Translations under genes and position numbers: made by a program
Part shown: piece after piece, positions 36,101-51,100 of the stretch
How positions within the stretch are numbered: the first letter of the stretch is position 1
How the letters are laid out: the number at the start of each line of letters is the position of its first letter
The notes under the pieces: generated by a model
Told to the model about the DNA's origin: nothing
Databases searched by the model: none
The model's input: only the letters and a program-made list of their open reading frames with translations
NCBI GenBank assembly: GCA_009617715.1
Contig: VTFK01000091.1
Coordinates: forward strand, 1,054,001 to 1,118,000
Length of the DNA stretch: 64,000 bases
Source of the DNA: Plectrocnemia conspersa
Taxonomy: Eukaryota; Arthropoda; Insecta; Trichoptera; Polycentropodidae
Direction: 5' to 3'

Positions 36101-39100
36101 CATTAAAATCCTTCCATGGATAGTCATCCACCACTAATTAAATATCTTTCTTGCTTATATTTTCAAACTGGGTAGAAAAGCAAGCAGGCGTAATAGTTCT
36201 TCCTAAACTGGATATAAACCCTACGCTTCTTTCTAGATACGGGATCTTTCTAGTTTACTACGCGAAAAAATAATACAAAATAATATACAGAAGCATATTA
36301 ATAATAGTAAAATATTACTCAAAAGACAATTTGAGGTTGTGTTATTGTTATTCCTCCGACCAACTACATCGAGTTGTGACAGAAAAATGTCTACAGGAGC
36401 AATTTGATCGCTCGTTTATGTACTGTCGATTCTTTCGAATTTATATTTAATTTTTATTTTACTACAAATCTATTAGACAATACTAATTATTAATTAAAAA
36501 AGAGTTATAGTGCATACCTAGATGGTTCGTGCAAGAGGAGCGTTCTTAACGGGTAAGAATAAGGGACGTGATCGCAACACTATAGGGCACTCTCAATCTT
36601 GCAGTTAAAATTCAAGGAGCATTGACGAGTTGTCAACTTTAAAAATCGCTTCGTTGATTAGACGCTACGCTAAGAATGCAAAAAAAATTTAACGCTCTAG
36701 GTTATAAATACGGATACGACCAGAACTTCATCTTGCAGATATATTTATATCAGAATATTTCACTTTAAATTCACTACTACGAACTAGCAGTAATAAAATA
36801 TTTAAGTGACACGCCAGTGACAATAGAACGACGCGGACGAAATCTGTGTTGTTCGTCTATTAGCATTTGCAAATTATATATAGATAAGTGCGATGTCGTT
36901 CCTTGCATCTCGAAGATCGATCTTACTCGATCTTCGAGACAGTTTTGACGATCAAAGTGGAAGCGGCTGCTTTTCTTTGGGCTTTGAAGGTGACGTTACG
37001 ATAGTACAAATTAGTACAGTGATTATTATATGGCGGCGTTATGGCTTATAAATAATCAGAAAAATGGGAGACTCTTTCTTCCTTGACTTTGGTTGATTTT
37101 GAGCAAAACTAAATATCTGTTAATACTTTTTAAATATCTTATCAAACTATGCAATTATTCTAAATGGGGTTTTTGTCTTGGGTTGCATAAATTTAGCAAC
37201 AATGAAATTTTAATTTTAATTTCGAAAACAGACAGTAAAGCAATAAGTGTATCATAAGTGATACAAATACGAAAAATATATATTAACAAACTACCAAGAG
37301 GTTCCTTTTAGCCAGGCCGTTAAAACACCGTATCATTGCAAGCAAAAGAAAACAATTAATTAGCTTTATGTAAAAATGTTCCCAAAATATCGCTTTTTGT
37401 TCTTAACACACGAAAATATCGTGTTAAATAAAATAAAAATCCAAATTAATTTAAGAACTATTTACAATACGAGTGATTTTTCTACTAAACCACACATAAA
37501 TTATATTTCTAACGAGTGCTAGATAAACATCAAGACATTCTAAAAGATATTGAAAAATTGTTTGGCTAATAGATAGTAAATGTAATTTAAACTAAAAGCA
37601 TAGAAAAATATTTTTAGTGAAAGAAAATAAGCTTTCGCTTTCGACAAATTTAATCTCATATAGATAAAGTAGACAACTAGAGCAAAACTATATCTATTTT
37701 TTTTAAATAAAAAAGTAAGTTTGAATAGTGTAAATAAATTTTTAATTTATAAATATATGATAACACTAGTTTTTTGTGTACATAATCAGTACCCAGAAAA
37801 ATATTCCACTAAGATTCGTGTCAAATGCTCCTTGGTTCGTCCACAACTTGATGTTATACAGTTATTAAAAAATACGAAATTTATACAAATAACTTACGAT
37901 ATAACCAAAACGTAGTATTTTCTAGTTGTTTACTGTCTTTTTTAGAATTGGAACTACTCTCGGATCAAAGCAAAAACTGGAGATCTAGATATTTTTATTG
38001 GATTTTAGAGTGTTGAGCAATTCAATGCATTCCATTATGGATAAGAGGCTCAAAAAATATAATATAAAAATAAAGCTCTATGGGAAAATAGCAGCAGCCT
38101 CGTTACACTTTCCATAGGCAATTTTGACAAACGACGGCCATGGGAAAGAGACGCCGATCGGTGGCGATAAGTCGATTTTTACCGAGTGCGATTTCTTTTC
38201 GCCGTGTGACGAGAGTAAAAGGCGAAGAAAAAGCGAAACTCGACAACTACGTCTGCTTCTATCGCTACGACAACTGTTGAGTGGTAAAATCCACTTTTTG
38301 CAAAGCGTCAACGAACTATTGATTACGGACGGTCTATAAATCAAGGCTATGTAGAGCAAATAAATTTGGTAGAAGAATGGATATTGTTTCCCACAGGTGT
38401 TGCATAATATTTTGGGCACGAACAAAGTGGATCGAATTTTGAAGCTTATCTATAAAAAGCGAGCATAGAGTAATTGGTCATTATTTTTGAAATTGCTGCA
38501 ATTCAGATTATTACTGCAAATGATAAAGAGAGCGATCACTTTGGACGTTTAATTTATTTTTTACATTAAAAGGCATTTATTACGGTTTCGATATGTTACG
38601 GTCTTACTGCAAATTGTAAATTTAATAGTTCAAAGATAAACTACAAAAACTAATCGATAGTAAGAGTAATACAAATCACAACATATATTTTACACTCATA
38701 TTAAATAGTCAATATGTTTAATTTGCTCCTGGTATCTCTTACTTATGATTTGTACAAAAACAACTGCATCAGTGAGGCAGAAGATATTATTGACCTCAAA
38801 ATTCCAAGTCTAAAAGAGTGCATTTTTTTGTCAATATTTATTTTATATTTATAAGTATAAAAATAGTCCTCGAGTTAAGGTAGAAAAGTCTCAATGATAT
38901 TACATTAATAATTTCACTGATTCAATAACAAACAAGGTCTCTAAAAAAAATCTTACGTATCGCTACATCAACGAAGGTTCATATGGTTCGTAATAAATTT
39001 TCTCCATATTGTGCCAAAATATGAGTCATAAACAGAGGGAGAGAAAGCGATATGGTGTGAATGCTTTAAATTCCTTGTCTGTTGTGGAACAACTTGGAAT

Positions 39101-42100
39101 AAAGGGTAAAGGTGCTCAAATTAAATACAAATAAAATTTTAATATAAAGATCATTAAAAATGTAATCTGAATTTTAGGATTTATAATGTATATAATAATT
39201 TATTCAAAGCTAACGTTTTTAGTAAATATATGTACACTTATTCCTCGATTTACACGGTTAAGAAAAAACACTTTTTCAATATTGCATATGTAAAAACGCA
39301 TATGTAATGTCTAGCTCCAATGTGAATCGGTTCGATGCCTATACTTGGTTCAGAAATCACAGTCAATGAATCTCTTTTGTACTAAATATGTATGACTTAA
39401 AAAGAGATTACAATCCTATAATTTACTTTTTGTCTCGATATTTAAAAATCAGATCGCGATAAAAAAAATTGAAACACTAAAAAAATTCTGACCAAAAAAA
39501 CGTTAAAAAGTACACGTGAATAGTATTTGATTGTTTTATTACAAGTTTTGTTCTATGCTTCGATTTATGCGATATTTCCTGGAACGTATCTACCGCATAA
39601 ATCGAGGGATGTTTTGCTGTTACACTTGTAATTTTTGGGGAAAATGTTTGTCATCATTTATATATAATATTGCATAAAATATATAAAATCGAATTTACAT
39701 ATAAATAAGGTTATTAAATTTATTTCACGAAATAATGGATAAAGCCTACGCAATTCTGTGTTATTATATTAAAAAAATATGATTAACATTTAGATGATAT
39801 AAAAACGTTGAGAATATTAATGGCGAACTCAATAAATTCATGTTTCGAGATCAATTACTTGTTCCATATTCGTCAAAATTGTGTTTTATATAAAAAACAA
39901 TACAATATAAAGAATAAATTAGTAATAAAATATTACCCAGCAAGTTAAAGACCAAGTTGTATATATGATTGTTAAGGCCAAGAAATGAGGTTAACGTCCA
40001 AGAAGCGACGCTATTCTATTCTGACCGTTAAACAGCGCTCTTGACTATATTTATGTATTTTTATTTAAAAGAGCGATATTTTTCTCTTCATGATCTATTC
40101 TGATATTCTTTATTTGCTTCGTATAAAACTGTATCGTTACCGAGCGTTCCCATTGCGACGGCACCGATACGATTTTATTGCTTTTGGCGTGAATTTTTTA
40201 CTTCTGAGAAGTGATAATTGTTTTTGGGTTCGCCTATTGATCAAAATTCGGATTGAATATATTTTGACAGTACTCTCATGTCAGAAATTTGTTGTAATAT
40301 CATATTTTTAAAACAGTGTAATATCGAAGTGCACACTAACCACAGAGCAATATGCGAGATGCGACTTCTGTCTACATTTTTAAACATTTCGATTTCATTA
40401 AGATATATAAAAATAAATTTAAATATATATTTAATTCATTTTTATATGATTAAGCATTAATCACTCGAGATTATATTTTTACCCTGTTTGGGGGTACCCT
40501 ATCTCGGTTCCACAACCCCTGGGTTAGCGAGGGGTTATAATATAAGAAACACATGCATTTTTCATATATTTACAGTGTAAGATTATTTATTATTTTATTA
40601 GCATTTAGAGATACATATATATATATATTATTCTAAGATAGTTTTTTTACTATGTTGCTCTACGAGGTTCGAAGATTATTATTAAGAAATAATAATAAAA
40701 AAATGGAAAAGAATCGCTACCTGCTTCCTTTCCAGGTAAATAACCTATATATTATATACGAACGCAGATAAAATGTTACTTTTGGTAATAAAGACATCGA
40801 TAAGAAACGTTTGATTTTCATTGAGAATGTATACTTGAGTTGCATTACATGAGCGGAAACGCTTCGTGCCGGAAACGTTGGTTGTCTGATAGTGTGAACG
40901 CGTGACTTTATTCGTTAGTATGATTTTTTCTTACCTTAGGTTTTGAATTAGGTTTGGCTATGTTGCTCCTGCCGTTGATGACCACGTTGTCGTTTTCAAA
41001 GACAACGTCGCAGGGAGACGGGGGTCCAGCGGCCCATATGGCCCAGTCTCCCCCGTCTGGGTCGTCCTGGAAGTCGGCGCTCTCGCCGCTCAGCCCCCTC
41101 AGCGATATCGTATCGGCAACCTGAAACAAAAGACGAAAGTGAGTACAGACACAAAATGGCGGAAATAAAGCAGAGAGAAGAGCGGACAATTATGCGCTTA
41201 GAGCCGTTACGGCAAAATTTCTCCAGTTTAGATTGACGATCGATCGGTCCGTTCGCCGTGAAAATCGCAATTGGACATCGTGCGAGGAATTCGACCAAAT
41301 AATTGGAATTTGCTGTTTAGATACAAAGATTTGGTCGGTTACGAGAATAACTGATATATTCGTATCTTTTCAGAGCTGAGTTATAAGCATTGAATATTTA
41401 AGTAAGCGTGCAAAAAAAAAAACAGTCTTAAATGAGTCATTCAAACTCCAAGAAATCCAACCAAAGATTACAGATATATTTATTAGTAATCTATCTGAAT
41501 CAATAAAATAGTTTTGAATTTCACTTGAAAACCAATATAATTGATTCCAAAAATACTTAAATTCTCTACAAAAAAATTTTTAGATTTTAAGCGGTGGACA
41601 AATAATGTTATTATATCCATATATAACTCGTACGGTAATTACGGGCTATATTAATAAGTAAATTATGATCTAAAATGGAAAGTCACACCATTAGTTGTAG
41701 ATCTCACTCGATCGGTCTCATTTTAGTTTATTACCGGAATAATTTACATATTAATACAGACATTTATATTATACAATTATCTCTATTTTTTAAATTAAAT
41801 TTATATTTAATAATATTAGTTTTTATAAAAAATATATACGAACTAGTTTTTATACTAAAAATATGAGGCACAAAAATAATCAATAGGTATTAACGTAACT
41901 ATTAAGTACAACCAATATTGGGGTTTATCTGTACCCCGTTCAGTAACGGTAAGGCTAAATAATTAAACGAAGAGTTCGACGATGAAATGAATAAGTTTTT
42001 ATAAAGAGGAAAACTAAATGACTATATGTTATTATCGTTTATGACTCATAGTTCTATAATACTATAATAAATAATGCACATGTTCTAAACCGTATCGATA

Positions 42101-45100
42101 TCACATAAAAAATATCATATTATTATGTAAACATCGTTATCAGCGTCGAGGCGACGACAATATTTCCCAATATGACAAACCTTATCATTCGATATCGTTC
42201 AAGAAATTCGATAGCATTGAAAATTCGACGTCAAAGCTTGATCAAAATTACACCATAGAATCAGTATATTGTTTCAAAGCACACTCAAAAAAAGATGATC
42301 CAAGTTTATGAAGTTATCTTTATTGCACGTTATCAAAGTTTTACTGCAATGTTGTATATCGTGATTAAAAAAGAAAACTGTTAAATTGCCGTATGCCGTA
42401 GATACGTTATCACTTTTCTATCGATCACTCGAGTACACAATTTCTTATCGCATTGATTTTTAAAAGTAATTAATGCATATTTTATATAATCATTTTAGTA
42501 CTTGAACATGAATATTGTTTAACCGCTAGAACATGATAAACATAATTAAAATACTATTTCCGCTATAATGGTTTGTGGTTCAAGTAAATACATATATTAA
42601 AAAAATCCTCTTTTGTATATTTTATAAATGAGATAAATAAAACACTATTAGCATTTGCAAGATTAGGTATTGTGTGGAATTTATATTATCAGATAGCTAT
42701 TATTATTTTTAAGTCGCAAAATGTCTGATATGATTTGTTTTAGAGACTGAACAAGTATTTATTTAAAACCGTAACGTCTCGGACTGCTAATTCAGAGGTC
42801 GCGGGTTCGAGCCACGGCAATACACTCAAAATTTTATTTATTGATTATAAATTATATTACACATAATTTATAAATAATTATATACGTCACCGATTCCCTG
42901 ACTTTCAGTTTGGTGGTTAATATTTGTATGTATACATTTTATTTTCTTTTTGCTTCTTAACCCTTTCAACATTATTATCTAAATATAGTATGTTTAAAAA
43001 AATGTCATAGCTCATAAAAATGGAATGCAATTATTTTTTTAATGATCCGAAAATTGTCTCTAAAGTATGAAAAGCAGATATATCGGATTTCTGCAACAAG
43101 AGTGTTAAATCCATACAAATGATAAAAGCAAAAAAATATATAATACAAATCACTACAATATTTTTGATGAAATTAAGTATGATAAAAATATGTTAAGAAC
43201 AGATACTTTTTTCTGAGCATCATGATTTGACAGGTGTACCCAATATGGTGACCATTATACAAACAATAATTACACCCTCAGATATTTAAAAAAATAAAGA
43301 TAAAACAATTATATTGCAAAATTAACGAGTACATTTTTTAAAACATTTTTTACATGTAAGTTTATAAAGTCGAAATTAATTATAATTAAGTTATAAAAGA
43401 TCTGCCATATTTACATTAATTTATCATATTTTAAAATTAGGCAAAAATAAAAAAAAATAGATTACACAGAGTTTTTATATTTATTTATTTCGTAATTAAT
43501 ATAACAGTAGCATAACTATCTGCTATATAAATTATTTTGTTTATTGTACTGTAGCGAACAAGATAAAAATACGCTATCAATTATTTTTACATCATACAAG
43601 AATTGGTTTTGAGAAACCCCTTCCCTCCGCCAGATGCCAAATAACAGATCAAAAATGGCCATAATAGTTTAGATCATGGGTAGGGAATGTCCGGCCCGCA
43701 AAATAATTTGAACTGGTTCTATCAAGGCAACTGCGAGCATAGCATCACAACACAGCATCATCACACGCCTCACAAAAGCGAAATAGTTTAAAATAAGCGG
43801 GTTCTCTACCCCTGGTTTAGATGTGACCGCACACCTCTATGCGTGTCTACGTCTTTGGGCTTGACGCCGGGGCTTTATCCTTGGCTTGTATATTATAATA
43901 CCATTCAAGTTATTCATTCAAATTTGAGTTTTGCACCGTGGCTCGAATATGTGGCCTTTGGGTTATTAGTGTTAACTTTACGGACTGTTTTTTTATATGT
44001 ATATGTTGAGAGTACGGTATAAATTGACTTAGTTTAAAATAAGTATTTTGGGGTATCTGAGTACCCCGCATCGAATCGCTTTATTTTCCTCAAATGATGT
44101 TGATGAAGTATTTATAATTTTTAAAAAAAAAAAATAAAAATGAGGAGGGGGCGTCAACTACACGCCAGAGAGCAACTCCAGCTTACAACTACCATAGCTA
44201 AATCGAGCCGAAACCGAGTGAGACGTGCCATTAATCGTTCGGTTCGCACGATGTACCGTTCGTCGTTCTTCTCGAGACGGCAACGTGCTAAAAATTCCGC
44301 GAGGATCAACGACTCGGACGGGTCCTTGGAAGGGTCAAATACCTACCTGGCGGGGTCGCCAAGAAGAAAGCGAAAAAAATGTCTGCCGGAGGCTCTTACG
44401 CAACGTTGCGGCGGATGATTGAATGATCGACACAAAATCGTAATTTAAGAAGCCCGAAGATGATCTATCACATTATTCATCTTAGCTATTGTATAATCCT
44501 TTTATATGTCCAGTAACTGTATGTATCGTTATAGATAAACGTCGAAAGGTAAATGTCGAAAGCTAAATTAGACAGAGCTAATACTTAATTCTGCAGTTGC
44601 AATGAATGCCGATAATTTATAGGGCAGTAGACTGATGGAGTTCTCTTGGAGAAGTAGCATTACCTTCATTCACTTTCTGTGCTACAGGAATTAAAAACCG
44701 TTTTTCTTATTAAATCCATTGGTCCAATTTATTTAAAGCTTTTTATCTAATATTTATATATCATTTATTTAGGGTATACCCTGTACGATCCAGATGTTAA
44801 ATGTCTAAATATTGAGTTGAAATAAAAACAATAGTTTTATTTATTTAAAGAAATTAAATACATAGATGTAAAAACAAAACTTTTTAAATTGAGAACCATG
44901 GATAACAATTTACACGTTTAGGTTTTGAGCAGCTGGTGCATACTGGTCAAATAATTGTTTCCAAAAACAGATTTTAAGACGAATTTTACTAATTAAACAA
45001 TTCCAGGTAAAATGGTTAGGTACTTCATCTTTTTACCGTAATATATTGATAGAAGTATATCTGAGTAACTAATGAAATAAAATACTAATAATTGTAACAT

Positions 45101-48100
45101 CAAGTCATTTAAAATATATTGGACATGATAGATGCTTTTGGACTGTAATGGTAAAACCATTTTAGGCATGACATACATTTCTTTGAACTTCTAAAGGTTA
45201 AGTCGAGTGGAATTAATAATTTAACTAATCAATTGATAATAAAATATTATTTTACACTTCTTGAATCATGTGTAATTGTGATTTTGTGTGATTCATATCA
45301 AATTGTAAGAACGGAGGATGAATTTTTTTGAGATTACCATAAAAAAAAAGCTATGCTAAATCCTTTTTAGAAATAATATGAAAAAGTAAGAATGTTGGTG
45401 TGAATATAGTATAATGATTGAAAATGAACTCGTTTGTAGAGCGAGTTTCTCGCTATTACTATAAATCTCACGAGCAAATAAAACAAGAAATGAGCGGCAA
45501 TATGAGACCGAGATACTGCTCTCATTTAAAGTAGTGTTTAATGTTCTTTATCCGATAATTCAGTGGTATTGAATCTCTTTGACATACAATTATATATGAA
45601 CGCCAATGCATAAATATCTTTTTGTGATCAATATGTCACAAGCATACATTCAAAATCAGATAGCGTCGATAAGCGAAAGATACCGAAAACCGAGGTGACT
45701 CTTTGAGTAGCTCAAAATTCCATTCACAACAGAGGTTCGTGACGTCACCCTAGCGGAGTCACCCTCCTAGCGGCGAGGGTGCATCCTCTCGAGGGTGAGA
45801 CCGGTGAGTCACCGCAATCGAATCCCTCTTGCGCTACAACCGAAACCAACATAATGTTGCGAATAACTGTCGCGAAACTGTTAATAAAAACGAGCCGTTA
45901 CGTGGCATTGGCATCATCATCGTCATTATCATGTCGCGATGATCATGATCGGTTACAGCGGCAACAATGCGACGATCCCGTAGAGAACAATGACATGTGC
46001 GCGTGCGCGCACCATCGTTTTATGTTGTGTAAGGATCCAAATAAATTGCTACCCGCATCGTTATAATTCAAATTGATTTAAGTGCAACATCCCCTATCTA
46101 TAAATTTAAAATTGGAACACATTACCTCATTTTGTTAAGCTTAATCCATTAAATGATCCAAAAAATCCAATAATAATCATTGATAAAAAATATTAGTTAA
46201 TAATTCACATGTTAAATATTGAATGCATTCAAAACCATTTTACACCAACAGTAAATGCGAATGGTACAATAGCATTATAAGGCTACCAACCCTGAAGGTT
46301 GAAGGAGTTAATACTACTATACATAGGCAAGAGATTGCTTCTTTATCACCCACTATCTTGTCAATTCAGTAAAATGAACGAGTTTTTTATTTATTAATTT
46401 ATCAGAAATTTGACCATCATGGTTTAAAAGGTATACCCAATGTGTCATGACGGCCATTAGACAAAGCAATTAATATATAATTAAATATTAAAAAAACAGT
46501 CCCAAATATTTTTTCAGCTCTTCAAATCACTATCGCGTTCGACAAGCTCGTTGAGAAGCTGGATGGCTCGTGCAAGAGAAGCGTTCTCAAGCGCTGGCGT
46601 CATGGCCGCAACGGGTAAGAATAAGGGATGCAATCGAGACTCGGATTCCAATTGAGCTATACGCTACGAGAACGCGAATCGCCAATAAATTACCAACGCT
46701 CTAGGATACAAAGATAGAAATTTATTTGAATTCTATCCAACAAGTATTTCGCTTCACTCGGATTCCAGACAATTGAGCTATATTCGAAGACGCTACGAGA
46801 ACGCGAATCGCCAATAAATTACGTTGGATATAATGTGCTTTTTATTATAAAAACGTTGTGGCATTCTAATCAATGCATAAAAAAAAATTGCTATTTTTTT
46901 AAATATTATTTAAACAGATATTCAACCTGAATGTTCCCAAACTGCTCTCATGTATTTAAGTTAAAATGTATATAAATTAACAAAATCGACGAAAGTGATA
47001 TTTTATAGTCCATAAAAAAGAAAAAATAATTGAATGTTAACGTTCTCACCAATACTATATTGATGAGCGTTAACATCTTGGACGGACTGTATATGCTTAA
47101 AACACCTCCTCCTAACTATAAGAAAATTTCGCCGGGTATTTGCCACATGAAAAATTCACTGCATTTAATGAAATACTATGAATTTTGATAAATTCGAAGT
47201 ATTAAAAAAATGACCACTGACAGGCTAACTTTTGCCCCCCCCCCCACCACCTTCCTTTCTGGAAAAAGATGAAATGACGTCCCTGATTCTAAACCAGAAA
47301 TTATTGGGTTATTCCTAATAGAAAATAAAAAAATCTCGAAATTCTCAATCCCAAAAATATTTTTTTAAATATGCCATTCGAGTGAAATTATATTGGAATA
47401 CATTTTAATCAGTGAAAATCTAATTTCGGTCTCTCACTGTCGTGAAGTACTGGATGCTCAACTTTTTGGGCTTTCCATTATAAATAATTCTGCTTTATTT
47501 TTATATATTAATTCGATAGATAAATTAACTATATAATAGTGTAGAAATTAAATAAAATATAAGCCACAAAAATCAGGTTTTATAGATGACTACAAAGCTG
47601 ATTTTTTATTTTTTTATGGAAAAATATTTTATTTTTGTGTTTTCTTATTTCATATATCAGAAATATTTATTATTTCAATTAATCTAAGATTATATATTTA
47701 TATATACTTTATGATATTTATTTTATTGAATTTTTAAATATCTGATTCTAATATATTTATATAATTCATACTTCACTGTCGCGAGGTACCGTAGCTAGCG
47801 AGAGTACGCATATTGGACGCTTGATTATTTTTAATTACAAGTTATTTTTCAGACTATTAAATAGTATTTAAAATATGTTGAGATACTTATTCGTGAGTTT
47901 ATATTGAAAGTACTTAAAATTGCAACGATTTAAATGCTAAAATACGCCTAGAGGCAAAAGTGTTTCATCAAAAAACACCGTTTCATGATGATGCGCCGTT
48001 CAGATTTAGTATTTATTCTTGTTTAGTCACACTCGGTAAAATGAAAAAACGTTCTCAATACACCAATACGTCAACGCGTGAGCACAATTCGCTCCGGAAA

Positions 48101-51100
48101 ACAAGCACGTAATTTTGAATCACATCATTCGACAAGTGTTATAATTTGTCCGCAGGTTCATAGAACAGGAAAAATGTATACCTTTATTATCATACATCAA
48201 CTTTAAAAGGTTTAATTAATAGGAATAATATATTGGAAGTGCACATGTCGAAATAAGACTACATTAGACACTTTACATATAGCTAGAAATAATTAAAACT
48301 ACTTAGAAATTGTTAAAGAAATGAAGTTTGTGTGGAATATATGTTGTTATTAGAACAAAACGTTCTGTTAAAACATATATAATAAAACAATATATGTTGT
48401 TTTTTTCTAACACCCGATATTATATAATGCATTAGAAAAAGATTTATTGTTCAAAGTAAAATCTTATTTTTTGGCGAATGTGTGGCTACGGGTTTGACAT
48501 GAGATACAGGTTAGAAAATGTATTTATTTATGTTTGTCACAGTTACTTCACTGCTGCTTTACCCGGTGTCATCCGCTTCGCTCCACGGTTGCCAACTGTA
48601 TCGGCCCCCCACATTTTTTTTCACTTCTCAGACATTGCTATTACAATAAGACTTTCTCAGCATGATGAAATTCCATTTCAAAGTGCCACCACATAATCAA
48701 CGAGAGGTCACACGCCAGACATGCACCACAATTATCTAATCCAAACCCAATCAGTATTCTTCCGCCTCCGCGTCGAATTGGAGTGCTGGACCGCGAAAAG
48801 ATGCAATAAATCCCAACGGCACGATGACACGAAAATTTCACTGTCGGGGCGAGGAGAGCAGCGCTTTCCAAAAAACAGTACCGCGCAGAGCGGTCGTCTT
48901 GCTGCTTGCTCTGCTCGGCTGCTCTCAGCAGAAGTTTGACCCAAAATCGGGGAAGCGTGACGAGAGCGACGAAAATCACCATCATCGCTTTTGGCAATGG
49001 TAGTTAACAGAACTAACTCGACCAACGGATGATCGTTGCGGTTGGTCGTCCACCAAGAAGAGTCAACTTTCAATTTTTGAGGCGGGTTCGGCAAACCTTG
49101 GAGTGAAAAAACCGGTGTGGTTATGCAATTGGGAGATAAGAGCAGGCCGTTGCGAAAAACTTTTATCTAGAAAGGGTTCTAGGTGTAGAGCAGAGAAGTA
49201 TTTTTGAACCTGTCTGTGTCTTTCATAAAAATATGAAAAAGTATTTTGAATAACCTTGACCGTGGAGACAGAATAAGCTATTTTGCGATGTGACAGTAGC
49301 ACATGCGTTATATTGTTTCTGCGTGCTTCTACTTTGCGCACAGAAGGGTAACAACCTCTGACGAGAGATCATCAACTCTCCTTGTTTGGTTGATTTGTCC
49401 GGTTCGCTGGTTTCCCTAATTGATTGTTATTGTTGGTCCGTTCGCACGATCCGCCGGCGACTCCCAATGTCAAGTGAACCAACCATCTGACGATTATGCT
49501 CATATTGCGGGAATCCGAAAAGAGTCTATTGTAATGCGTGTGCCGATGAATTGAAGATAGCGGTTCCTAAAGAAGAGACTGCCTTCTGCCGGCGGTTCAA
49601 CAGCAAGACAACTGAGCCATCTCATACATATATACTTCTGGATGAATTAAGAGTCAAAAAGGCAGTATCACAAGTTGGCAACGAAAAGATGGTTGATCCA
49701 GTTGCATCGTTACATATTAATATATGATTTTTAAACCAGAATGCTTTTACTCCTAATCCAGGTAGCTCAAGCAAAATATAATTTATGATATATCGACCAA
49801 CATCAAAGACAAAAAAAAAAAAATTTTAGTACCTACTAAAACAAGATCAGACAGTTCAGTCGTGACGTTTCTTTTTAAAAATATAAAAAATACGTTTTTA
49901 ACTCTATTGAAATATATTATAATTAAATATAAGGTAGTAGAAGAAATAAAGATTATTTTTATGTATATGGAAAAAAAAATAAAGATTTAAAATCAGCATT
50001 AATATAAAAATCTAACCTAACTATATAGACTAATAATGATCATAAAGGCATTAAGCTGTTAGGCTTTTATACAGATGGCGTTGATGATTAAACTTTTAGC
50101 ACATATGAAGACAATCGTGTAAATGTCAACAAACAGCTAGAAGTAATGAATGAAGTTGGAATGCTATTTCTATTCATCCCGCGTGTGAATTGAGTACAAT
50201 AGAATTTTACAATCAATCTATTGCCTACTGTATAAAACTTTCATTCAACTCTGGTTGCCGAGCTTTTAATATCGACGTATATACCGATTTACAAAAAAAA
50301 AAAAAAATGTTCGGAAAAAATAAAAACAAAATAAAACGATCCTTTCCTCCGGCAATTTTCGATGTATCGGATTTTGGCAATTAAAGGGTTAATTTTTTTA
50401 CAAATATATTATCACAGTGAAAGCTATTAAACTTTTTTTGTGAATTACTAAAATATTCAATAAAATTCGTCAGAAAAATGCAAGAGTACTTTTTTTAAAA
50501 TATATATTTATGTAATATATTAATTTAATATCCTAACATGTTAAAGAAAAATAGTAGTTTATCTCTAAAAGCTATCCATTATCTCCCCTTCGGATTGAAA
50601 CTGTAGTTAAGTAAACACAAAATTTAATTGTGGTTAAAAATATGTCTCGTGTAAAATAAAGTATTTGAGTGTTGTAGCCCTGGATACAACAGTCATGAAT
50701 TAAGCATGTAATAGACTTTCTAGCTGAACGGATTGTTGACACCGCCCCTCAGGAACTTTTAAATCGTTTCTACTAAAAATACGGATATGATCTGAATTCA
50801 GAATTGTAGAGAGCTGAGAATTTTCGAGTACTTCACTTTGCTGTGATTCCAAAAGGGATATTAAATTATTCATTATTATATAAAGGAATATTTAAATTTC
50901 ATTTTGTAAGAGTCGATTTTTGCCGCCGGTATTACCGGTATTGCAAACCCTAGATTTCAGACGCTACGAACTAACGTATTGTACAGAACGAGACATTATC
51001 TTAAGACACTTCATATTGGTTGTGCATAATTGCTTTTATATCTCCTCATGGCTAGTGTCTAGCGAGAGTGGCCAGTACAGGTAGGAAAGTGCTATTGCAA

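Larger units (their letters stand above)
21435..40934 (-). other. Taperin-like intron 2 (19.5 kb)
   Basis: Mostly AT-rich non-coding sequence holding the dispersed repeats listed separately. Stretches where I see nothing identifiable: 21435-23500, 24700-25570, 27545-29430, 29850-30790, 30910-33100, 35350-36510, 36950-39230 and 40380-40934, apart from short chance frames. CpG-rich patches stand out at about 25580-25950, 33110-33480, 34880-35340 and 38080-38340. These may be regulatory or alternative first exons; no coding exon with a matching phase was found in them. Confidence 0.55.

Noticed and set aside
44041..44070. ggggtatctgagtacccc hairpin, with similar words at 41920 and 40488
   Set aside because: Short six-base stem and poorly matching relatives; not distinguishable from chance.
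48641..49094. Overlapping minus-strand frames of 118 and 120 codons
   Set aside because: Several overlapping frames in a CpG-rich patch with no domain and no phase-compatible donor; treated as a possible regulatory patch.
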